This document shows, one piece after another, positions 27,176-36,500 of a stretch of 64,000 nucleotides of DNA (position 1 is the first letter of the stretch; every line of letters starts with the position of its first letter). The stretch covers positions 2,542,001-2,606,000 of the forward strand of contig NZ_CP088251.1 in NCBI RefSeq assembly GCF_021117405.1, in the 5' to 3' direction. The stretch comes from Frateuria edaphi (lineage in GTDB: Bacteria; Pseudomonadota; Gammaproteobacteria; Xanthomonadales; Rhodanobacteraceae). The translations under genes and the position numbers were made by a program. The notes below the pieces were generated by a model. The model saw only the letters and a program-made list of their open reading frames with translations. It was not told the DNA's origin and ran no database searches.

Positions 27176-29743
27176 ATGGCACTGATCAACGACCTCGCGC
27201 GGTTCACACAATGGCTGGGGGCGCGTCAGCCTTCCGAGGATGTGCGCAAAACTTGCGCTGTCGTAGAGGCTAACTTAGCGCACGTTGCTCGAACGACCCA
27301 CGCCGGTGGCCAGCGATCGCGCCTGCTTGTGCCACTGCTTCGCGCAGGTATGGACCAAGCGGTCGTGGTTGACCAGGCAGCCGCTCCCACGCAAGTAGGC
27401 GTCGAATGGGACAAGCTGACCAGTCTCGAGATCGGCCCTTTTCGCGGCTTCCGTCGTAAAGAAGTCTTCGACCTATGTGGCGCCACAACGCTAATCCTCG
27501 GCGGCAATGGAACCGGTAAGAGCAGCTTGTGTGAAGCGCTGGAGCTCGCCCTTCTGGGCCGAATCGAAGAGGCGGATGAGCGCGGCTTGGGAGCAAAGCA
27601 CTATTTCAACAACGCCCATGAGGGCAAACACAAGCAACCCGTGCTTCTCGGCAGCCTGAAAGGAGCATCTACTGAGATCAAACCGGACGACGAGCTTCAC
27701 CGCTTTATCATCGTCGAGCGTAACCGCATCGAGGGTTTCGCCAGGATAGGTGCTCGCCGGCCTGCGGAAGCCGCCCGCATGCTGGCCGCCTTGTTTGGGC
27801 TTACGGCCTTCAACGACTTCGTCAGCGGGTTCGCCTCCTCCCTCGATAGCCAGCTGGACCTCGCCCTTCCCAAGGCCGCGGCTCTCGAATTGCGCCGCGC
27901 TGCCACTCAGGCGGACCAAGCAAAGGTGGCATCGACCGCCGAGAGCCACGGAAAGTTCGATGAGGAACGCGCAGCGGTTGCCGCCGGATTTGAGCCCGGG
28001 CTGACATACGCCGACCTTAAGGCGCGGATTGGCACGCAAGCGGCCCCGGGGCGCCTCCAGGAAATCCGGGACATCCTAAAAAACCCGTTGCCGGCGCTGA
28101 CAGGGAGCAGCGCTAGCAAATTGGTCACTCTGCGCCGAGATCTTCGCGATATACAGCGCCAGCTCAAGCAAGCACGGGCGAAGCTAGAGGCTCGCAGCCG
28201 AGAGGTTTCCTTCCGCAGTCTGTATCAGGCTGTCGTAGCGTTGGAGGCAACACGGGCTGATCGGTGCCCGGCCTGCGAAACTCCGCTGGATCAGGTGGCA
28301 ACTAACCCGTTCCGTCGCGCCGCTGATGGTCTTCAGGCACTACGAGAGCTCGCGCTGCTGGAACAACAGGCCCTCGAGTTGGACCGCCGATCTGCCGTAA
28401 GCCAGGCCGCCCTAGAAGAGGGGATCCGGCAAGTCATGAGCCACGCGGCCCAGTTGCCTACTGACAAGCAGCTGGCTCCATTGGAACAGCCGCTGAGCAA
28501 CTACCGGTCAAAGGAGTGGCGCCAAGTCTTGGCGGCCGCCAAGGTCTTAGAGGAACTGGACGCTAAGTTGGCAGCAGAGCAGACGCAACGGGACGCGTTG
28601 TCCGCCGAAGCAGAGAAACTCCAGGGAGCTCGAAACGCGCTGATCGATATCCAAGGGCGACAGACTCAGTTCGACGCGGATGTGGCAGCAGCGCGAGAGC
28701 GGTTGACCGCCTTCGAACGAGAAAACGCGGAACTTCTGAAGGAGGTCGAGGCGGAGGCCGCCGAGCACCAGGTGAAGTTGAGGATCCAGAAGGCCTACGC
28801 CGAGTTTCTTGAGGAGCTCAAAACTTATCGAGACGGGCTCCCTCAACAGCTCTTGGCGGATCTGAACGAGGTCGCGCTCGACCTCTACAACTCATTCAAC
28901 GTCGAAGACCAGCCGGCCGATTTGCTTGAAGAGCTGCGGCTGCCACTACGGGGCGGGGACCCGATACAAGTCCGTTTCCGGGGCACACCCGACCGTTGGC
29001 AAGATGCCTTGGCTATCTTGAGTGAGGGTCATGTTCGTTGCCTCGGGCTCGCCATCCTGCTGGCGAAAAACATCAAGCTCGGCCTGCCCGTCTTGCTGCT
29101 GGACGACGCGGTGAACGCCATTGACCACGATCATCGGGAAGGGATCCGCACCACGCTTTTCGGCCACCCAGAGCTCGTGAAGAAGCAGCTGATCATCAGT
29201 TGCCACAGCGACGAGTTCATCAAAGACATCCACAACCACCATGCGCGCGATGCCGAGCTTTACATCCTCCGCCACCATGACGGCGACCACCATCCGCGTG
29301 TGAGCGGGGGAAAGACGCGCAACTACATCAAGCAGGCGGATGCTTGCTTGGCCGACTACAACTTGCGGGGAGCTCTGTCCCACTCTCGCCAAGCGCTCGA
29401 GGGACTTCTCCACCAAATGTGGAAAAAGCTGGCGAAAGAGGCTCCTGACGTTGCGCGTTTCTCGCTAGAGCTGCGAGGTCCGGGCGCCCCGCCGGACACA
29501 AGGAACGTAGCCGAGGTGTTGCTCAGCCGGATAACGAAGGCTCTGACCGCTGGCACGCTGAAAGCCCCATGGGACCTCCGTCGGGACCAGCTAGATCTGA
29601 TCCTTAAGGCCAAAGTGAACTCTCGGGCGTGGCTCTCGTTAAATAAAGGCACCCACGAAGAAGGAGATCGAGAAGACTTCGAGGAGCCAACCGTCCGCCG
29701 AATACTTCAAGCCCTGACTGCTATAGATGACTCTCTTCGGTAA
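27176..29743 (+). CDS. SMC/Rad50-like ATPase with zinc-hook CxxC
   Basis: I take the ATG at 27176 because GGAATGGGGG lies 6-8 nt upstream; an ATG at 27164 is also in frame. The 855-residue protein has an N-terminal extension of about 85 residues, then Walker A GGNGTGKSS (about 109-117). Coiled-coil arms flank a CPAC hook (364-367), an ABC-type signature LSEGHVRCLGLAI lies near 615-627, and Walker B VLLLDD ends at 643-644, followed by CHSDEF. After about 700 is a helical domain ending in GTHEEGDREDFEEP, which might be HEPN-like. The layout recalls Rad50 and RloC-type defence ATPases. It is not a standard RecF, RecN or SbcC. Confidence 0.88.
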   Translation: MALINDLARFTQWLGARQPSEDVRKTCAVVEANLAHVARTTHAGGQRSRLLVPLLRAGMDQAVVVDQAAAPTQVGVEWDKLTSLEIGPFRGFRRKEVFDLCGATTLILGGNGTGKSSLCEALELALLGRIEEADERGLGAKHYFNNAHEGKHKQPVLLGSLKGASTEIKPDDELHRFIIVERNRIEGFARIGARRPAEAARMLAALFGLTAFNDFVSGFASSLDSQLDLALPKAAALELRRAATQADQAKVASTAESHGKFDEERAAVAAGFEPGLTYADLKARIGTQAAPGRLQEIRDILKNPLPALTGSSASKLVTLRRDLRDIQRQLKQARAKLEARSREVSFRSLYQAVVALEATRADRCPACETPLDQVATNPFRRAADGLQALRELALLEQQALELDRRSAVSQAALEEGIRQVMSHAAQLPTDKQLAPLEQPLSNYRSKEWRQVLAAAKVLEELDAKLAAEQTQRDALSAEAEKLQGARNALIDIQGRQTQFDADVAAARERLTAFERENAELLKEVEAEAAEHQVKLRIQKAYAEFLEELKTYRDGLPQQLLADLNEVALDLYNSFNVEDQPADLLEELRLPLRGGDPIQVRFRGTPDRWQDALAILSEGHVRCLGLAILLAKNIKLGLPVLLLDDAVNAIDHDHREGIRTTLFGHPELVKKQLIISCHSDEFIKDIHNHHARDAELYILRHHDGDHHPRVSGGKTRNYIKQADACLADYNLRGALSHSRQALEGLLHQMWKKLAKEAPDVARFSLELRGPGAPPDTRNVAEVLLSRITKALTAGTLKAPWDLRRDQLDLILKAKVNSRAWLSLNKGTHEEGDREDFEEPTVRRILQALTAIDDSLR

Positions 29744-29778
29744 CGCCGCCATCTCAGGCTAGAAGTAACGCAGTTCGC

Positions 29779-31497
29779 TCACCCGGGCGCTCCCGGCCGC
29801 CTCCGCGGCTCCATCGTCAGAGCTCTGTCTGGCCTGCCCGACGTCTGCGGCGGCACCGAAGCCACCACCCCCGCGGCCTGGATCCATTCCCGCTCATCCT
29901 CGTGCGCCGCGGTGAACAAGGCACGCACAGACCCCTCGTCGGTGTTCCGAATTCCGCCCAGCAGCAGGCGCAGCCGGTTCATCAGGCTGGCGTGTTCGTT
30001 GCCCAACCGAAATCCCTCCTGATCGAACACCAGGATCTGCCGGTCATGAGAAGCAAGCGCTGACTCCATCTCCGCGATACGGTCCTGCCGCGCCTCCACT
30101 GCGCGGTTCAAGATCCGCCACTCGACTGGCTTGCCGTCGCCACCTCGGGCCTTGGCCGCTCTCATCCGCCATGGATGCGCGGCCTCCCATTCCTGGACGC
30201 GGGTGCGAGCGGCATCGCGCTCGTCGCGAACACGATCGAGGCGATAGACTACTTCAAGCTTGGCCGCCACCCGGCGTCCGCGCGCCTCATCGTGCTGTCG
30301 GAACCTGGCCAGCCACTCCCGAAGGGAGACGAACACCTTTTCGACAAGCCGAACCAGGCGCAAGACCTTGTTGTAGGCAGCGTGTTCCTTGGGGTCCTCC
30401 GGCGCCTCGTCCATCTCACGAAAACGCGCGAGGAGCGAGCCCGGAGGCCCTTCGATGAAGTCGGTAAAGGGTGACCCTGTTTCCCCCGCCGTTGTCGCTG
30501 ACCCTTGCGCGTCCGCTCCAGCGGCTTCCGCTTTGGGCACCGTCTTGACCAGCTTCCATTCCAACGCCTCGCCATCGGTCGTCTGGATCACGCCTGGAGA
30601 GGGGGTGGTTAGTGGCTGAGGTTGGGGAACCTTCGTAGCAGCTTCCCGTTGGCGGTCTGCAGCAGCCTGAGCACGTTGCGCTTCAAGCACAATCGCATGA
30701 GCGGCTTCTGCGAGTTTGGACGGCAGGATGATGTCCTCACGCAGCTCCGCTCCCTTGCGCGTGAAAAAGCCCTTCCGCTCCATTGCCGTGACGGCCTGGC
30801 CGAGCGTGCGTTGCGGCTGGATCGGCAAATCTTGCCGTGCGTAGCTCCGGTGGTCGTAGTCGGCCGTCAGCCCGTGCTCGGCCATGTAACGGTTGGCGAG
30901 CTCGGCCCACTTCGCGTTCAACTGCTCGACGAAGGCGCCAGAGCTGTTCTTGTTCGAGAGCATGGTCAGTTTCGAGCCAAGCCCCCACTCGCCTTTTCCC
31001 TCTTCGCCTTCCAGCTGCTCGAGCTTTCGCGTCGGGAAATACAGGTGCGCGTGATACCCCTGCTTCTCCTTCGGCTTCACGTTGCCGAGCGCGTCGACCT
31101 CGGCATCGCGGTGAAGGCCCATGGACACTGCTGTGGTGAGAACGTCGGCGATATAACGCGCCATCGCCTCGGCCATGTCGCCCGCTTGCTCATCACTAAG
31201 GCCAAACGGAATCGGGATGCGGTAATCGCGCGCGACCTGCGCGTCCTTGCGCTTCTCAGCGCCCTCCGCCCGGTTCCACAGCTCGTCCGGATCGGTCGCC
31301 CAGTCGGGCGCGCCTGGCGGTGCCACGGTGACGGCACGCACGATCTCTTCGCCCAATTTGCGGCGCCTGAAGTCGTGCCACTTGCCTGTGCGCCGGTCGT
31401 AGAGGCGCAGGCCGAGACGGTAAGCCACGCCAGCGACGGCCGAGTGGCCGGCACCGCGTGAGTGGGTTTCCAAGTGGGGGCGGGCATGACGAGACAC
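29779..31497 (-). CDS. MobA/MobL-type (MOBQ) relaxase
   Basis: A perfect AAGGAGG lies 6 nt before a GTG at 31497, giving 572 residues starting (M)SRHARPHLETHSRG. The N-terminal relaxase domain has GAGHSAVAGVAYRLG and the H149-A-H151 metal-binding pair in GYHAHLYFPTR. The C-terminal half is helical and coiled-coil-like. It would nick at oriT and lead the strand for conjugative transfer using another element's secretion system. The intergenic region just upstream (31498-31577) is the likely oriT side. It converges on the SMC-like ATPase gene. Confidence 0.9.
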   Translation of the reverse strand: MSRHARPHLETHSRGAGHSAVAGVAYRLGLRLYDRRTGKWHDFRRRKLGEEIVRAVTVAPPGAPDWATDPDELWNRAEGAEKRKDAQVARDYRIPIPFGLSDEQAGDMAEAMARYIADVLTTAVSMGLHRDAEVDALGNVKPKEKQGYHAHLYFPTRKLEQLEGEEGKGEWGLGSKLTMLSNKNSSGAFVEQLNAKWAELANRYMAEHGLTADYDHRSYARQDLPIQPQRTLGQAVTAMERKGFFTRKGAELREDIILPSKLAEAAHAIVLEAQRAQAAADRQREAATKVPQPQPLTTPSPGVIQTTDGEALEWKLVKTVPKAEAAGADAQGSATTAGETGSPFTDFIEGPPGSLLARFREMDEAPEDPKEHAAYNKVLRLVRLVEKVFVSLREWLARFRQHDEARGRRVAAKLEVVYRLDRVRDERDAARTRVQEWEAAHPWRMRAAKARGGDGKPVEWRILNRAVEARQDRIAEMESALASHDRQILVFDQEGFRLGNEHASLMNRLRLLLGGIRNTDEGSVRALFTAAHEDEREWIQAAGVVASVPPQTSGRPDRALTMEPRRRPGAPG

Positions 31498-31563
31498 GTT
31501 GATCCTCCTTGATCCAGTCACCTGTCGGCGACCACCGGTCATCCTGACCAAAACTGACAGCGC

Positions 31564-31586
31564 GGCGGGCCAGCTTCATGCCCGCC
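31564..31586. repeat. Inverted repeat upstream of the relaxase gene, candidate oriT hairpin
   Basis: GGCGGGC and GCCCGCC flank a 9-nt spacer, 67 bp upstream of the relaxase start. MOBQ origins usually lie upstream of the relaxase and contain such a repeat before the nick site. I see no match to a known nick sequence, so this is tentative. Confidence 0.3.
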
Positions 31587-31793
31587 CCCACGAGAACATC
31601 CAAGCAGATCTGGGGATTGCGTCAAGCCCAGCAGGCACTAAGGCGGCTGGGCGTTTCACCGAGTGAGATGGCGGTCTCGGAACATCCAGTGCCAGGCGCC
31701 CAACAGGAATGCCTTAGCATCATTGAACACCAGCGTGAAGCGATCGGTGGATCGCGAGGACAGGGGCATGGAAGAACAACAAGGAACCGTTGA
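31578..31793 (+). CDS. Possible small protein divergent from the relaxase
   Basis: An ATG at 31578 opens a 71-residue frame (MPAPTRTSKQIWGLRQAQQ...) rich in Gln and Arg, whose 3' end overlaps the start of the membrane-protein gene at 31768. Its position opposite the relaxase would suit a small accessory mobilization protein. No family is recognized and the start lies inside the inverted repeat, so it may not be real. Confidence 0.35.
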   Translation: MPAPTRTSKQIWGLRQAQQALRRLGVSPSEMAVSEHPVPGAQQECLSIIEHQREAIGGSRGQGHGRTTRNR

Positions 31794-33483
31794 CCAGAAG
31801 CCAACGGCCAAAACGTCACCGGTCGAACCGGTGTTTGGTCTCTTAGAGTGGCTCGCGAAAGTCTCCGTGCCGCTCGGTGCGATGTTGCTGGCGGTTGCGG
31901 CGCTCTACTGGCTCGAGTTCATCAAGCTCTACGCGCTGCCCGTGGACTTTTCTTCCTCGGGCACGCTTTCAGGGTTGCCAGCGCTTGCCGCAGTGATCGC
32001 CGCACTGGTTGGTTTGGTGGCCATGTCGGCGTTGATGCCCATCATGGCGCTCGTCTACCCCCTCGATTCAGAAGGTCACACGCTCGCCCACACGCACCAG
32101 ATGGCCGCCGCGGGCGATCCTGGAACGAAGTGGGGTGGAAGCCTCGGACAGCGGTGGATCATCCTCACCGTTGCTCTGACAATTCTCTGGCCACTGGTCA
32201 TCGGCGCCTTGTCGCTGCTTCCAGGGATTGAGAGGTTCCTATGGGTCTTGTTCGGCCTGGCCATGGTCGTCTCTTACCTCTTCATCCTGCCCATCTATCG
32301 TCGAGCGACGACCAGAAAGTGGCCCCCGTTTGACGTCACCACGATCTTCATATCAGGGGTGGGCACCCAGCTGATGCTTACCTTCGGGGTGTTCTACGTG
32401 GCGGTGAAAACGTTGACCGACAGCCGGGTGTTCACGTTGGTGGCCGCTTCCGTGGTCTACCTCGCGGTCTGCATCGCCCTCTCAGCCGTCCAGTTCATTG
32501 CCGCCAAAAAATATGTCCAAGGATGGTCAGCCCAAACGCCGAAGTGGGTGGTTCCTGCGGCTCTCGTCATCATGGCGCTCCCCTTGGCTTGGCCACCGCT
32601 CGGCGGTGCGATTGCCTCGTTCCCCTTCCGCGTTTCGCCAGCCGGCGGCGGCTCGTGCGTCACCCTGGTGGCCTCGAACCTCGGTGAGAACACGGCTTGG
32701 GCCGACATCACAGATAAGGCTAGTCCGGGGCATACCCTGCCCCTGGGCTTCGCGGCCAGGCTGGACGATGCCTACTACATCAAGCTGGCGAAGGATCGGG
32801 CGACCTACATCCTGCCCGCGGCGATGGTCACCAAGGTGGATGGCTGCCCAAAGCCAGCACCCAAGGCAGCTGCCGCTCAGGCCACACTGCCAGCTCCCGC
32901 TGCTCCCCCAACAAACAAGGACGGCCACATGGCTCTCGTTGCGCTCATTACCTCCATCCTCTCAGCCATTGCGTCCCTTCTGACGGTGTTTTTCATGGTC
33001 CACCTTTGGCGCAGAAGCAACAGGCCCCTCGTCACCGCGAGGATTGCCACCCACCGCGGAGGGGATGTAAACACCGCGCTGGATGTTCTCGTCGAGAACG
33101 CCGGCAGCCAGCCGGCAATCAATGTCCGGCTGCGCGCAAAGCGGGAAGATGTCGAGGCAGCCATACGCAACCCACCCGGATCAGAGCGATTGAAGTCGGC
33201 CCCTGAGCGGATCTTCTTTTCGGACGTGACTATTCCAGTGCTGGCTAACGGTCGAACCGTAGCCAACTCCTTTGGGATGCTCGGAGAAGACGGGCTTTGG
33301 AAAGCGGGCGCCCAGCTCCCCATCACGGTGTGCTACGAGGCTATGGATGGACGGAGCTTCACGGAGAAGGGCGTGCTACTGCTGCACTCAGACGATGGGT
33401 TCGCCCAGACGTCTTGGGACGCCCCAGCGGACAGGGACATCGTCCATAGTCAGGTCGTGCTGACCGATCGCTCGAACGCTTAG
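31768..33483 (+). CDS. Polytopic membrane protein of unknown function
   Basis: From the ATG at 31768 the product is 571 residues. It has an N-terminal cytoplasmic stretch, then about seven membrane segments at roughly residues 30-50, 70-95, 130-155, 160-180, 185-210, 220-240 and 265-285. A soluble stretch follows, then one more segment near 390-415 (ALITSILSAIASLLTVFFMV), and a C-terminal soluble domain (about 420-571) of beta-rich character (VLVENAGSQPAINVRLRAK). I do not recognize the family. It lies between the relaxase and the large helicase-nuclease gene, converging on the latter with 25 bp between stops. Possible roles include mobilization accessory or defence-associated membrane partner. 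Confidence 0.75.
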   Translation: MEEQQGTVDQKPTAKTSPVEPVFGLLEWLAKVSVPLGAMLLAVAALYWLEFIKLYALPVDFSSSGTLSGLPALAAVIAALVGLVAMSALMPIMALVYPLDSEGHTLAHTHQMAAAGDPGTKWGGSLGQRWIILTVALTILWPLVIGALSLLPGIERFLWVLFGLAMVVSYLFILPIYRRATTRKWPPFDVTTIFISGVGTQLMLTFGVFYVAVKTLTDSRVFTLVAASVVYLAVCIALSAVQFIAAKKYVQGWSAQTPKWVVPAALVIMALPLAWPPLGGAIASFPFRVSPAGGGSCVTLVASNLGENTAWADITDKASPGHTLPLGFAARLDDAYYIKLAKDRATYILPAAMVTKVDGCPKPAPKAAAAQATLPAPAAPPTNKDGHMALVALITSILSAIASLLTVFFMVHLWRRSNRPLVTARIATHRGGDVNTALDVLVENAGSQPAINVRLRAKREDVEAAIRNPPGSERLKSAPERIFFSDVTIPVLANGRTVANSFGMLGEDGLWKAGAQLPITVCYEAMDGRSFTEKGVLLLHSDDGFAQTSWDAPADRDIVHSQVVLTDRSNA

Positions 33484-33508
33484 CGTTGACTGTTGCCTTT
33501 AGCATCGA

Positions 33509-36500
33509 TCATGCGAATTCCTCCCCCACCGTTAGCAGGCCTTCGGCCTCCACCAATTGCCCCGTCCGCACTGCTTTGTTGATAGCCGATTCGATCACGG
33601 ACCGCACTTGGCTGCTGGTGCTCCGGATGCCTAGGCCGCGTGCTACAGCCTGAATGATCTGCTCCCGGGAAGCGCCAAAGTTCTTGCGCAACAGTTGGAC
33701 GGCGGCAGCCTCGATCTCTGAAGGTGGCAGCATGTCCGCACGTCGCAGAGCAACCGTCTCGACGTTCCCACGATCCCTTGGAAGAGGTGTGGAACCAGGC
33801 AGCCAAAGGAAGTTTTGCGCACGCGCCACGCGCTTGAATCGAACAGCTACACCTATTGCTTGATCCACCGCAGCTTCAATGCGCTGGCCACTGCGCTTCA
33901 AACCCCAGGCTTCACGGATGCGTGTGGTTACCTGGTCAACATGCACCGGTCCCTCAATCGAAACAGCCTCTATCACCAGGTCGGTCAGCACATTGAGAGG
34001 TGTGTCGTGAAGTTCGGTTGCGCAGCGCGAAGGCCGCTTGAGCACAGCCTCCTTGTAGGGCGAGAAGACCGCAGCGTCCTCATCGCTTCCACTTTCGTCC
34101 CGCGGTATGGCGGGGATCTCTACCGAGGGCTCCGAAAGAGCAAATGCGTCCTCTTCGTCCGCGTCACCGGACTTTAAGGCCTCGATGCGTTTGATCACCA
34201 GGTCCAATTGCTCGGCCGGCCGCTGGAACCAATCGGTGCTCCATATCCGATGGATCACCCATCCATGCTCCTCCAAAATCATCTGTCGCAACCTATCTCG
34301 GTCCCGAGCGGATCGGGAGCTGTGATAGGCCGCACCATCGCATTCGATACCCAGCAAGAAGCGCCCAGGCTTTTGCGGGTCGACCACGGCGAGGTCGATG
34401 AAAAAGCCCGCGATCCCGACCTGGATCTGAACCTCGTAACCGCACGTTCGCAGCGCGTGCGCCACCTGCTCCTCGAAGATGCTGTCGTAGTCTCGCCCAG
34501 TGACCTCGGCCGTTGGCATCCGGCCTGTCCTCGCGTATTGGAGAAACAGGCGGAACGAGTGAACTCCCTTCTTGCCTGCGGCGTAGCTGGGATCAATGTC
34601 CTCATCGGTCATCGAGGCGAAAACCTCGCAACGCTGCTTAGCGCGGCTGATCAACACGTTCAGGCGCCGCTCGCCACCGTCTGTGCCGAGAGGACCAAAG
34701 CGCATGGGCACCCGGCCACCGGGCACAGAGCGGCCATAGCCAACCGAAATGAAGATGACGTCTCGCTCGTCACCCTGGACATTCTCCAGATTCTTGACGA
34801 AGAACGGCTCAGCCCCCTGTTTATTGAAGAACGCCTCGACCTCGGGGTCCGCACCGCGGCGCAGAAGTTCCAGCTCATCCACGATGGCACGGCGCTGAGC
34901 CGCGGAGAACGCCGCGACGCCAAGAGACAGGCGGGGGAATTTCGTCGCGTGTTCCATGATCGCCTTGGCGACCGCTTGGGCCTCGACTAAGTTGTTCCGC
35001 TTGTTACCTGCGTCGAAAAGGCCGTCCGGGACATAATGAAAGCGAAGACCCATTCCGCCTTGGGCGGTGTATGGGCTGGGCACAATGAACAACTTGTTCT
35101 CATAGAACTGATGGTTGCTCACCGCGATCAACGATTGGTGGCGGCTGCGGTAATGCCAACGAAGCATGCGGGTCGGCAGCCCCCTGGCCATGAAAAGACC
35201 CAGGATGCTTTCCACATCCGCGACTGCGGCACCGTCTTCGTCATCTTCGCTGTCAGCTGCGGTCATCTTGGCGAAGAATGAGGTCGGCGGCAGCTGCTTG
35301 GGATCGCCGACCACCACGACCTGTTGAGCGCGCGCAATGGCACCGAGGGCGTCCACAGGTTGGATCTGGCTTGCCTCGTCCATCACGAGTAGATCGAACT
35401 TCATTGCTCCGGGGGGCAGAAATTGCGCCACCGACAACGGGCTCATCATGAAGACAGGCTTGAGAGCGCGAAGTGCGGGACCCGCCTTCTCGACGAGCTT
35501 GCGCAATGGCATGTGCCCCCGTTTTTTCTGGATCTCGCCGCGCAAGATGCCTAAAGGGCCCATCGCACCTTCGCGTTGAGGAACGCCGTTGTGGTGGGCG
35601 CGGGCAACTTCCACTCGAGCGGCCACAATCCGCTCTTGATCGAGGGTTCCGAAGTCGCGAACCAGGCGTCCGTGCGTGGTGCCATCGAAGCGTGCGAGCT
35701 CAGGCTTTTCGCGCACCAGCCGCGCGTAAGTCGCTTCGAAGTAAGCCATCTCGAAGGCAGGGACCACCTGCTCGGGTGTTAGGCGGCCATCCCCCAAGCG
35801 CACCACGATCTCCGCGCAGCCCTGCTCCGTCGCTCGCGCAGCTCGATCGCGGTAGTTCACCCACTGGAAAATCTGTTCGTGCTCGTTGGCCCACCGCTGA
35901 AGGCGCCAGTCCACGACGCTGATGAGTGCTTCCTCGGGGGGGGCACCCAGCGATGCGTGAAGATCGAGCTTCAACTCAGTGGCCAATGCCCGGAAACTCG
36001 CGAGGGCATGCGCCTGGGCAACTTCAATGAACTTGGCCCGTGGCAGCAAACTTTCCCGCTCCCCGACCCGCCCAGCCAATGCACGGATGTCGGGGTTTGC
36101 CTTCATCCACCGACTGGCTTCCACGAGGAACCCCCAGTCGGATGCCTCGTCTCGCCACGCTTGGCCAAACGCGATCTGCCCCAGGGCTCGTGCCCCACGC
36201 ACTGCCCCGCGGGCGGCCTGCCCCTCAGCCAGTTCCATGAGCAGCGCGCGGCCCTCACCCACGCGCTCAGGTGCGGGCGTGGCGATGCTGCGCACCAAGG
36301 CTTGAGCCCGGGAGTAGCGAACCGCGACTTGGAGCAGCGCGTTGAGTTCGACGCTCTCCACCGCCGCCATGTCTCCGAAATGCTTGGCCCGAGCCTCTCC
36401 AAGATCGATCCACGCTTCCCTCAGGAGGGGCGCGGCCATAGCGCAGAGATCCGAAAGTTGCCTCGCCCTGGCCGCAACCTCGGCTTTCTCCGGGCTACGC

